A stretch of 64,000 nt of DNA from assembly GCA_030430565.1 (NCBI GenBank), contig JAUIKS010000043.1:1-64000 (forward strand), written 5' to 3'. The position numbers were made by a program, and so were the translations under genes. Positions 21,573 through 29,872 of this stretch are shown piece after piece. Position 1 is the stretch's first letter; each line of letters begins with the position of its first letter. This DNA is from Polyangia bacterium (GTDB lineage Bacteria; Myxococcota_A; Polyangia; Nannocystales; Nannocystaceae). The notes below the pieces were generated by a model. That model saw nothing but the letters and a program-made list of their open reading frames with translations. It did no database searches and was not told the DNA's origin.

Positions 21573-22286
21573 GTGGAGCGCGAGACGAGCGAGCGGAGCA
21601 CACCCAGCGCGTGGGGCCAGGGGCGCGTCGCCGCGTTCTTCGACGTCGACAAGACGCTGATCGACATCAACTCGGGCAAGTCGTGGATCGCCCGCGCGTG
21701 GCGGCGCGGCGAGCTGCCCGCGCCGGCGCTGATCCGGTCTTTGTGGTGGCTCGTGAAGTACGTCTTCGCCGGGGACCGCTTCGACTTTGACGACGTGGCG
21801 GCCCGGGCTGCGGCGCTCTACACGGGGCGCGTGTACGCCGAGCTCGCCGAGGATGTCCAGGGCTGGTTCGACGGCGCGCTCTCGGCCCACGTCTGCGCGC
21901 AGGGGCGCGAGCGGATCGCGTATCACCGCAGCGCGGGACATGTCCTCGTGTTCCTGACCTCTGGGACACGCTTCCTCGCGGCGCCGCTGGCGGCGCTGCT
22001 CGAGGTCGAGCACGTGCTGTGCACGGAGCTCGAGGTGGACGCGGGCGGGCGCATGACCGGTCGCCACGTGCGCCCGGCGTGCGGCGGCGCGGGGAAGATC
22101 TTCTACGCGGAGCGCTTCGCCGCCGAGCACGGCGTCGACCTGGAGCGCAGCTTCTTCTACACGGACAGCGCGAGTGATATCCCGATGCTCGAGCGCGTCG
22201 GCAAGCCGCGGGTGGTCAACCCCGACGGCCGGCTGCTGCGATACGCCCGAGCGCGGGGATGGGGGTACGAGAGATGGACGACCTGA
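21573..22286 (+). CDS. HAD-IB family phosphatase (SerB-like)
   Basis: 237 aa from a GTG at 21573. HAD superfamily subfamily IB: motif I FFDVDKTLID (nucleophile Asp and acid/base Asp), motif II LTSGTR, Lys in GGAGKIFYAERF and motif III YTDSASDIPML. These enzymes hydrolyse small phosphomonoesters or phospholipid-like substrates; the exact substrate is not evident. Residues about 30-75 form the helical cap. The 3' end overlaps nadC by 13 bp, so it belongs to a run with nadC, birA and perhaps metF. A stretch of open frame upstream overlapping the protease gene was left out. Confidence 0.88.
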   Translation: MERETSERSTPSAWGQGRVAAFFDVDKTLIDINSGKSWIARAWRRGELPAPALIRSLWWLVKYVFAGDRFDFDDVAARAAALYTGRVYAELAEDVQGWFDGALSAHVCAQGRERIAYHRSAGHVLVFLTSGTRFLAAPLAALLEVEHVLCTELEVDAGGRMTGRHVRPACGGAGKIFYAERFAAEHGVDLERSFFYTDSASDIPMLERVGKPRVVNPDGRLLRYARARGWGYERWTT

Positions 22287-23161
22287 GCGAGACCGGAGCT
22301 GATGTGGACGCGATCATCGAGCGCGCGCTGGCGGAGGACCTGGCGAGCGGTGACGTGACGAGCCGGGCGATCGTCCCGAGCGCGCTGCTGCGACGGGCGC
22401 GGATGGTCGCTAAGGCGCCGCTGGTGATGGCGGGCGGGGCGGTCGTGGAGCAGGTGTTCGCGCGGGTCGAGCCGGCGGTCGAGGTGACGCGCACGGTCCA
22501 GGACGGGGCCCAGGTCGCGCCGGGGACCGTGCTCGCGCGGCTGCGTGGACCGGCGCGCGGGCTGCTGGCCGGCGAGCGGACGGCGCTGAACCTGCTCCAG
22601 CGGATGTGCGGCGTGGCGACGCTGACGCGCTCGTTCGTCGAGGCGCTCGCGCCGGCGGCCGAGGGCGCCGCGCGCTGTCGGATCGTCGACACGCGCAAGA
22701 CCATGCCGGGGCTGCGCGCGCTCGATCGCTACGCCGTGCGCTGCGGCGGCGGGCACAACCACCGCAACGACCTGGGCGCGGCGGTGCTGATCAAGGAGAA
22801 TCACGTCCGCTGCGCGGGCGGGGTCGGAGCCGCGATCCGAGCGGCGCGCGAGCACGCGCCCCACACGATGCGGGTCGAGTGTGAGGTCCAGACGCTGGTC
22901 GAGCTGCGCGAGGCGCTGGGCGCCGGCGCGGACATCGTGATGCTCGACAACATGGACGACGAGCAGGTGCGCGAGGCGGTGAACCTGACCCGAGAGACCT
23001 GCGGCGAGCGGGTGAAGATCGAGGTCAGCGGCGGGATCACGCGCGCGCGCGTCGGCGTCCTGGCGCGGCTCGGCGTCGACGTGATCAGCGTCGGCAAGCT
23101 GACCCACAGCGCGCCGGCCTGCGACATCTCGATGCTGTTTGATCTCGAGGCGATCGCGTGA
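22274..23161 (+). CDS. nadC: Nicotinate-nucleotide pyrophosphorylase (carboxylating)
   Basis: 295 aa. NadC converts quinolinate and PRPP to nicotinate mononucleotide, CO2 and pyrophosphate in de novo NAD synthesis. Motifs: IIERALAEDLASGDVTS at the N-terminus, AGERTALNLLQRMCGVAT, DTRKTMPGLRALDRYAV, GGGHNHRNDLGAAVLIKENH (substrate-binding Arg/His/Lys), ECEVQTLVEL, DIVMLDNMD and the final VSGGITRARV/ISVGKLTHSAPACDISM segments. The ATG at 22274 is preferred; an in-frame ATG five codons upstream also exists. Start overlaps the HAD gene and stop overlaps birA. Confidence 0.96.
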   Translation: MDDLSETGADVDAIIERALAEDLASGDVTSRAIVPSALLRRARMVAKAPLVMAGGAVVEQVFARVEPAVEVTRTVQDGAQVAPGTVLARLRGPARGLLAGERTALNLLQRMCGVATLTRSFVEALAPAAEGAARCRIVDTRKTMPGLRALDRYAVRCGGGHNHRNDLGAAVLIKENHVRCAGGVGAAIRAAREHAPHTMRVECEVQTLVELREALGAGADIVMLDNMDDEQVREAVNLTRETCGERVKIEVSGGITRARVGVLARLGVDVISVGKLTHSAPACDISMLFDLEAIA

Positions 23162-24027
23162 GCGAGCGGCCCTCGCCGCCGGTCGACGGGGACGAGCTCA
23201 GCGAGCTTCAGGGCCGCCTGGGGACGCGCGCGCTCGGGCGCGTGCACCGGCACTTCCCGGAGCTCGGCTCGACCAACGACGAGGCGATGCGCTGGGCGAG
23301 CGAGGGGCGGGCGATGCACGGCGCCTTGGTGACCGCCGACGCGCAGACGGCCGGGCGCGGGCGCTTGGGGCGTGACTGGGCCTCGCCGCGGGGCGCCGGG
23401 ATCTACGCGAGCGTGGTCCTGCGCCCGCCGGTCGGCGCGGACGCGTTGACGTGGGGGGCGCTGGGCTTGGCGGTCGCGGTCGGGCTGCGCGAGGGGTTGA
23501 TTCAATGGGCGCCCGAGGTCCGGCTCAAGTGGCCGAACGACCTGCTCTGCGGCGGCCGCAAGCTCGCGGGGATCCTGTGCGAGACTCGCTGGTCCGGCTC
23601 GTTCTCGAGCTCGAGAACGAGCAGCGCGCGGCCGCAGGTCGTGGTCGGTTTCGGGATCAACGTGGGGGGTTGTCCGCCCGCGGTTCGTGGGCTCGCAACG
23701 TGTCTGTCCGAGCAGGTCTCAAGCGGGGCGACGCCGGGGCGCGCGGAGGTCTTGGCGGCCGCGCTCGAGTCGCTCGAGCGCGTCCTCGATCAGTTCTTCG
23801 GGGTCGCGCCCGGGGGGCCGGAGCGCGGCTTCTCTGCGATCCGCGGGCGCTACGAGCCGTTCTGCGCGACGCTGGGTCGCGTGATCGAGATCCCGGCGCG
23901 GGGTCGGGGTCAGCGCGAGGACGGGCTGCGCGAGGTTCGAGTGATCGGCCTGACCGAGGACGGCGCGCTGTGGGTCGAGCCGCGCGCGGGCGGGGCGCGG
24001 TTCCGGGTTGACTCGGTCCCTCCGTAG
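23158..24027 (+). CDS. birA: Biotin-[acetyl-CoA-carboxylase] ligase
   Basis: 289 aa from a GTG overlapping the nadC stop (GTGA). Attaches biotin to the biotin-carrier protein via biotinyl-AMP. Motifs: PELGSTNDEAMRWA, QTAGRGRLGRDWASP (the GRGRRG-type adenylate loop), KWPNDLLCGGRKLAGIL and VVGFGINVGG, followed by the small SH3-like C-terminal domain. It lacks the N-terminal winged-helix DNA-binding domain of E. coli BirA, so it should be a monofunctional ligase. A short Ser/Arg-rich insertion (about 146-158) precedes the GFGINV strand. Confidence 0.93.
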   Translation: MSERPSPPVDGDELSELQGRLGTRALGRVHRHFPELGSTNDEAMRWASEGRAMHGALVTADAQTAGRGRLGRDWASPRGAGIYASVVLRPPVGADALTWGALGLAVAVGLREGLIQWAPEVRLKWPNDLLCGGRKLAGILCETRWSGSFSSSRTSSARPQVVVGFGINVGGCPPAVRGLATCLSEQVSSGATPGRAEVLAAALESLERVLDQFFGVAPGGPERGFSAIRGRYEPFCATLGRVIEIPARGRGQREDGLREVRVIGLTEDGALWVEPRAGGARFRVDSVPP

Positions 24028-24087
24028 CGCCCTGCCGGCGCTGGCGTGGGCTCGCGGCCCGGGCCCGGCGATGGTAGTCAGTGCGGC

Positions 24088-24999
24088 ATGCTCATCCGCG
24101 AGCGACTCGCCCACAAGCGCCCGGTGTTCAGCTTCGAGTTCTTCCCGCCGAAGACCAAGAAGGGGATGCGGGTGCTCTGGAAGAACCTCGAGCAGCTCGC
24201 GCCGCTGGAGCCTGACTACGTGTCAGTGACCTACGGCGCGGGCGGCAGCACGCGCACGCGCACCGTCGAGCTGGTCGGCCGGATCAAGCGCGAGCTCGGG
24301 ATCGAGGTCATGGCCCATCTGACCTGCGTGGGCGCGACCTCGGACGAGATCGCGCGGGTGCTCGACGAGCTCGCCGCGCAGGACGTCGAGAACATCATGG
24401 CGCTGCGCGGCGACCCGCCGAAGGGGCAGGAGAGCTTCGAGAAGATCGCCGGCGGCTTCGCGCACGCCAACGAGCTGGTCGCGTTTATCAAGCGGCGCGG
24501 GGGCTTTTGTGTGGGCGCGGCGTGTTACCCGGAGGTTCACCCGGAGGCGGAGTCGGCCGCGCGTGATCTGGAGTTCCTGCGGCAGAAGGTCGACGCCGGC
24601 GTCGATTTCCTGATCACGCAGCTGTTCTTCGATAACAGCACGTTCCGCGCGTTTGAGCGGCGCGCGCGCGAGGCCGGGATCACGGCGCCGATCCTCCCGG
24701 GGATCATGCCGGTGACGAACTCCAAGCAGATCAAGCGGTTCACGAAGATGTGCGGCGCGTCGATCCCGGCGCTGCTGCTCGAGCGCCTCGAGCAGGCCGA
24801 GGATGATCCCCAGGCGGTGTTCTGGACCGGCGTGCAGTACGCGAGCTACCAGTGCCGCGATCTGCTGACGCCGCCGATCGCCAACCCCTTCGGGCGTCCG
24901 CCGAGGGGGGTGCCGGGGATCCACTTTTACACTTTGAACAAGTCGCCGGCGTCGCGCGCGATCTTCGAAATTCTGCGCCTCTCAAGGGCCGCGCTCTAA
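24088..24999 (+). CDS. metF: Methylenetetrahydrofolate reductase
   Basis: 303 aa from the ATG at 24088. Reduces 5,10-methylene-THF to 5-methyl-THF with FAD for methionine synthesis. Family signatures: FSFEFFPPKT (catalytic Glu), DYVSVTYGAGGSTR, AHLTCVGAT, NIMALRGDPP, GAACYPEVHPEA, KVDAGVDFLITQLFFDN, PILPGIMPVTN and the C-terminal IHFYTLNKS. Length is typical of bacterial MetF. It follows birA by 60 bp and precedes a metalloprotease lipoprotein by 9 bp. Confidence 0.97.
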   Translation: MLIRERLAHKRPVFSFEFFPPKTKKGMRVLWKNLEQLAPLEPDYVSVTYGAGGSTRTRTVELVGRIKRELGIEVMAHLTCVGATSDEIARVLDELAAQDVENIMALRGDPPKGQESFEKIAGGFAHANELVAFIKRRGGFCVGAACYPEVHPEAESAARDLEFLRQKVDAGVDFLITQLFFDNSTFRAFERRAREAGITAPILPGIMPVTNSKQIKRFTKMCGASIPALLLERLEQAEDDPQAVFWTGVQYASYQCRDLLTPPIANPFGRPPRGVPGIHFYTLNKSPASRAIFEILRLSRAAL

Positions 25000-25008
25000 T
25001 TCTTCAAG

Positions 25009-25849
<841 letters not shown>

Positions 25850-25869
<20 letters not shown>

Positions 25870-26344
25870 AGGGGAAGGGCAGGGTCGTGGGCTCGCCGCT
25901 GGCGGGCTTGGGGAAGTCCCAGCCCTTCACCTTCTCGGTGATGCAGGCGTTGAGGCCCTCGTCGTTGAGGCTGCTGCCCTCCTCGACCTTGAATTCGCTG
26001 ACCTTGCCGTCGGCGCCGATCGTGAACATCGCGTTGATCGTGCCCTTGAGCTCCGGGTTCTCGGCGTTGGCGGTGCCGAAGCACTCGCCGATGTCGTCCA
26101 TGTTGTCGGTGACGGTCTCCTCGAAGGTCCCCGGATCGAGCACGGCCTCGACGGGCTCCTCGTCCTCAACCGGCGCGGCGGCGTCGTCATCGTCGTCGTC
26201 ATCGTCGGCCCCGGCCGCCTCCGCGTCGTCCGGCGGGGTGCTGTCGGCGTCTTTTTTACAGCCGGGCGTGAGCGCGAGCGCGAGGGCGGCGACGCCGAGC
26301 AGGGAGAGGCGCCAGGAGGAAGCAGACAGCGTGCGGGTGTTCAT
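25850..26344 (-). CDS. Lipoprotein with AgmX/TonB-like C-terminal domain
   Basis: 164 aa. Signal peptide with lipobox LTPGC (Cys about 29), an acidic spacer with a run of eight Asp, then an about 95-residue C-terminal domain of the AgmX/PglI type: the DNMDDIGECFG helix, then GTINAMFTIGADGKVSEFKVEEG, the NACITEKVKGWDFPKP segment and a final beta strand. This arrangement resembles TonB C-terminal folds and is common in Myxococcota, with a structural or envelope role; the exact function is unknown. Cysteines near the two helices may form a disulfide. The start ATG is at 26344; a much longer frame upstream on this strand is antisense to the reverse transcriptase operon and is not coding. Confidence 0.85.
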
Positions 26345-26659
26345 CGATGATTGACCTCGGGTGACGAATTTCGCTGCAGTGGGTCTTATCATGAGTAGGG
26401 CGGCCGCGAGCGCGCGGACGCGCGAGGCTGCATGTGCACGCGCTCGAATGAGGGGGCGTCGGGCACGGGAGCGTTTGTGGACGCGCGTTCGTGGTCTGGC
26501 GCGGGCGATTTTGCGAGCGCGCCGCGGATTTGGGCGCGGCGCTGATGCGCGTTGCGAGCGAGGCGCGCGGCGTAGAAGTTCGGGGGCCAGACGGGCATAC
26601 TCAGCCGACCCCGCCGTCGTGGTGAGTGAGCCTCGCTCGCCCGCTTGGGAGGAGTGCAG
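26345..26659 (+). promoter_or_regulatory. 315-bp leader of the reverse transcriptase operon; candidate retron RNA site
   Basis: No gene seen. The stretch divides the divergent lipoprotein from the first operon gene and must hold the operon promoter (a TATCAT hexamer lies at 26387-26392). It contains several inverted repeats: CGAGCGCG/CGCGCTCG at 26407-26446 and GCGCCGCG/CGCGGCGC with loop GATTTGGG at 26519-26542. A retron-type RT needs an msr-msd RNA; the 35-bp gap before the RT gene cannot hold it, so this leader is the most likely site. Hairpins are common in such GC-rich DNA and I could not find convincing a1/a2 flanking repeats, so the RNA itself is only a suggestion. The 3' end has a strong RBS (GGGAGGAG). 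Confidence 0.4.
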
Positions 26660-29600
26660 ATGGGCCAAGCTCCGAGCCTCGCAGAAGTCCGTCGCGCCTG
26701 GGAGGCGCGTGACCCTGACCTCGCCGACCGCATCGTCGAGCTGTGCGCGGCGAGCGATACCCCGCCGAAGCAGAAGCCGCGTGACGGCGCGCTGACCTAT
26801 CGCGGCTACATCCGCGAGATGAACCGCTGGGGGTTTAAGCGCAAGACGCCGCAGGAGCGCGCGCGCTATCGCATCGACACGATGCGCGCGCTCGAGGCCG
26901 CGGACGCCGAGGTCGCGCCGCCCGATCGCGTCGGCGTGCACGCGGTGATCATGGAGATGTGGGCCGACGGCAGCCCGTTCGCGCGCGCGAGCCTGCTCGA
27001 GGTGATCGCCCGCGTGACCCTGCGCTGGGGCCCGTGGCGCGCGCTCAAGCAGATCTTTAAGCAGGCCGAGGAGCAGGGCGACACCGAGATCTTCGGGGCG
27101 CTCGCGGCTCGCTTCGACATGGCCTACGCCCGCGGCGCGCCGTCGAACAGCGAGGTCAGCCGCCGCACGCTGGGCTACTTGGTGCGGCGCGCGTGGCGGT
27201 ACCTGCGGCGCACCGCCGAGACCCTGCCGGCCTGCTACGCCGACGCGGCCGTGGACGTGCTGCGGTTCTACACCGACCGCACGCGCTGGGGCTCGACCTG
27301 GGTCGCGAACCACATCCTGTTCCACGAGAGCGGCAAGTACACGCGCCGGAACTTCAGCGTCTACGGCTACCGCCGCAAGTCGCTGCTGAAGGAGCGCGCC
27401 TACACGGAGCTGTGGCGGAGGACGCCGCGCCCGCTGTTCTCGCTGCTGGAGCGCGCGGGGGCGGAGCACGTGCGCAAGTTCGCCGCCGAGGCGCTGCGCG
27501 AGGACTTCCGCGCGATGCTGCGCGAGGTCGAGCCGACGTGGGTGGTCCGGCTGCTCGGGGTCGGCTCGCGCCAGGTCGACGAGTTCGTCGTCTGGCTCTT
27601 GGCCAATGTCCCGAAGTTCGAACAGGGCTCGTTCCGCGAGCTGGGCCTGCACGACGCGGTGCTGCGGCTGCTCGACTCGGTCTCGCCCGAGGCCCAGGTC
27701 TACGCGGCCAGCTACGCGCGCACGCACGCCCGCGACCTGCCGCTCGAGCGCCTGCTCGCGCTGGCCAACAGCGACTCCGAGGCGGTGCGCAAGCTGGCGC
27801 ACGACCTGCTCGGCGATCGCGACCCGCGCAAAGACGTGGGCTTGGAGGCCTGGGGCAAGCTGCTGGGCACCAAGCACGCGCACGAGCTGGCCGCGACGAT
27901 GCTGCGCAAGCACTTCGGCGCGAGCGAGCTGACGCGCGAGTGGTTTAAGGCGCGGCTCTTGTCCGAGAACCGCCGGGTCGTCGAGTTCACGCGCGAGCTG
28001 CTGCCGCGGGTGTTCTCCTACGAGCGCCTGGGCGCGTCGTTCTTCCGCGAGCTGCTCGACGAGCCGAAGATCTCGAGGACCGCGGCCCTGTTCGCGCTCG
28101 ACGCGGTGACGCGCTTCCCCGCGAGCGAGTTCGGCCCCGACTTCCTGCGGCGCACGCTGCTGCACCCGCACTGCAGCCAGGCGATGGTCCGCTGGCTCTC
28201 GGAGGGGCGCGTGAAGGCGGCGGAGCTCGGCGTCGAGTTCTTGCGCGCGCTCGCGTTCCAGCCGACGTGGGAGGCGGACGCGTGGGTCAAGGAGCTGAAG
28301 GCCAGCGGCCGCGCGTGGGCCAAGGACCTGAAGTTCAACGAGCGGCTGTCGAAGGTCGCGCTCGAGCTGCTCGGCGACACCCGCAAGTTCTCGCCCGAGG
28401 AGGTCGGCAAGCGCTGGCTCATGGAGCTGGTCGAGCGCAGCGAGCCGCAGTATCACGACTTCGCGGTCGACTACATGGTGAAGGCCTTCGTGCCGGCGGA
28501 CTTCCGCGCGGGCGCGGGCGGGGCCGAGGACCGCGGGGCGCAGAAGGTCGACCTGACCAAGAAGACCGTGCTGTTCACCGGCCGCTTCAAGCACGCGCGA
28601 CCTGATGAGCTGCACGAGAAGGTCCTGGTCCTGGGCGGCCGCGTGGTCGAGGAGGTCGACGACGGCCTGGCCTACCTGGTCGTCGGCGACGAGGCCTCGC
28701 CGCTGCACGGCGCCGGGCGCAAGAGCAGCAAGCAGGTCGCGGCGGAGAAGGCGATCGAGCACGGCGCGCCGGTGCGCATCGTCTCGGAGGCGGCGTTCTT
28801 GCAGCTGCTGGCTGGCGAGCGCCGGGAGTTCTCTGAGGAGGCCATCCTCGCCGGCTGCGAGCAGCTGTGGGCGATGATCACGAGGCCGGGCCCCGCCGAC
28901 GCGCCGCTCGCCGGCTTCGCGCGGACCTACATCCTCCGGCACCACCCGGACATCAGCCTGGCGCTGCACGATCGGCCGGTCGAGCCGGGCGCCGAGATCC
29001 CGGTGCGGTTTCTGACCTTCGAGCGCGTCAAGCCGCTGTTCTCCGACGCGCGCTTCCCCGTGCGGGCCTTCGTGCTCGAGCTGGCGCGCTTTGAGTTCGC
29101 GCGCTGGAGCCCGCCGATCCCCGCGCTGGTCGGTATGGCCGAGATCCCCTACGCCGAGGTCCGCGAGTTCGTGTCCTCGGCGCTGCTGGCCGACGCCTCG
29201 CCAGAGCACCGCCGCTACCGCGTGGACCCGGAGCGGCTGACGGCCGACGCGGTGTACAGCTTCTGCGAGTCGCTGATCTCGTCGGCGCGCGCGCTCGGGA
29301 TGAAGCTGATCGCCCGGCACTCGCGGCTGGCGATCCCCGAGGAGCTGTTCCGCCTGACTGAGAGCCCCGACCGCCAGGTCGTGGCCTTCGTGATCCAGAC
29401 GGTGTGGTCGCTGTACCGCGACCGCGGGATCACGGCGCACTGGAAGCCGGACGGCGCGGGCGAGGCGGAGCCCTCGAAAAAGCCTGGCCCCGGAGCCAGG
29501 CGCGGGAGCCCCGGCGACGGCCCGCCGGCGCGACCCGAGAAGCGCCCGGCCGACGACGCGGCGCTCAAGGCGTTCATGCGCCGGGTGCTGTTCGCGGTCC

Positions 29601-29872
29601 CGCCGGCGAAGCTGGCGGCCGGGGGCGCCGGCGAGCCGACGGGGGGCACGCGACTGCGCCCGGTGCCGGCGCGCCGAGCCAAGCTCGCGCTGGTCACGGT
29701 GATGCGCGACCTCGCCGTGCGCGATCACGAGTTCGCCCGCGTGGTCGCGCCGCTGCTCAAGGAGTTCATGGGCTCGCGCGGCGCGAGCGAGCGCGCCGCC
29801 TGCATGGTCGCGCTCGCGCGGATCGCCAAGGCCCATAAAGACCTCGATCTCCTGACGGAGGACGCTGCCTGA
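26660..29872 (+). CDS. Large alpha-helical repeat protein with internal BRCT domain
   Basis: 1070 aa from the ATG at 26660, preceded by GGGAGGAG at a good distance (a TTG five codons upstream is less likely). No signal peptide or membrane helix, so cytosolic. Most of the chain is helical with HEAT-like repeat character (for example LPLERLLALANSDSEAVRKL). Residues about 629-718 form a BRCT domain: LTKKTVLFTGRFKHARPDEL, VLGGRVVEEVDDGLAYLVVG and AIEHGAPVRIVSEAAFLQLL. BRCT domains bind phosphopeptides or DNA ends in repair proteins such as NAD-dependent ligase. A Pro/Gly/Arg linker lies near 940-975. First gene of the RT operon; stop overlaps the next start (TGATG). Precise function unknown. Confidence 0.8.
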   Translation: MGQAPSLAEVRRAWEARDPDLADRIVELCAASDTPPKQKPRDGALTYRGYIREMNRWGFKRKTPQERARYRIDTMRALEAADAEVAPPDRVGVHAVIMEMWADGSPFARASLLEVIARVTLRWGPWRALKQIFKQAEEQGDTEIFGALAARFDMAYARGAPSNSEVSRRTLGYLVRRAWRYLRRTAETLPACYADAAVDVLRFYTDRTRWGSTWVANHILFHESGKYTRRNFSVYGYRRKSLLKERAYTELWRRTPRPLFSLLERAGAEHVRKFAAEALREDFRAMLREVEPTWVVRLLGVGSRQVDEFVVWLLANVPKFEQGSFRELGLHDAVLRLLDSVSPEAQVYAASYARTHARDLPLERLLALANSDSEAVRKLAHDLLGDRDPRKDVGLEAWGKLLGTKHAHELAATMLRKHFGASELTREWFKARLLSENRRVVEFTRELLPRVFSYERLGASFFRELLDEPKISRTAALFALDAVTRFPASEFGPDFLRRTLLHPHCSQAMVRWLSEGRVKAAELGVEFLRALAFQPTWEADAWVKELKASGRAWAKDLKFNERLSKVALELLGDTRKFSPEEVGKRWLMELVERSEPQYHDFAVDYMVKAFVPADFRAGAGGAEDRGAQKVDLTKKTVLFTGRFKHARPDELHEKVLVLGGRVVEEVDDGLAYLVVGDEASPLHGAGRKSSKQVAAEKAIEHGAPVRIVSEAAFLQLLAGERREFSEEAILAGCEQLWAMITRPGPADAPLAGFARTYILRHHPDISLALHDRPVEPGAEIPVRFLTFERVKPLFSDARFPVRAFVLELARFEFARWSPPIPALVGMAEIPYAEVREFVSSALLADASPEHRRYRVDPERLTADAVYSFCESLISSARALGMKLIARHSRLAIPEELFRLTESPDRQVVAFVIQTVWSLYRDRGITAHWKPDGAGEAEPSKKPGPGARRGSPGDGPPARPEKRPADDAALKAFMRRVLFAVPPAKLAAGGAGEPTGGTRLRPVPARRAKLALVTVMRDLAVRDHEFARVVAPLLKEFMGSRGASERAACMVALARIAKAHKDLDLLTEDAA

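Noticed and set aside
26345..29836. Extension of the AgmX-like lipoprotein frame far upstream on the minus strand
   Set aside because: The extension is antisense to the BRCT/HEAT gene and the signal peptide and lipobox start at 26344, which sets the start.
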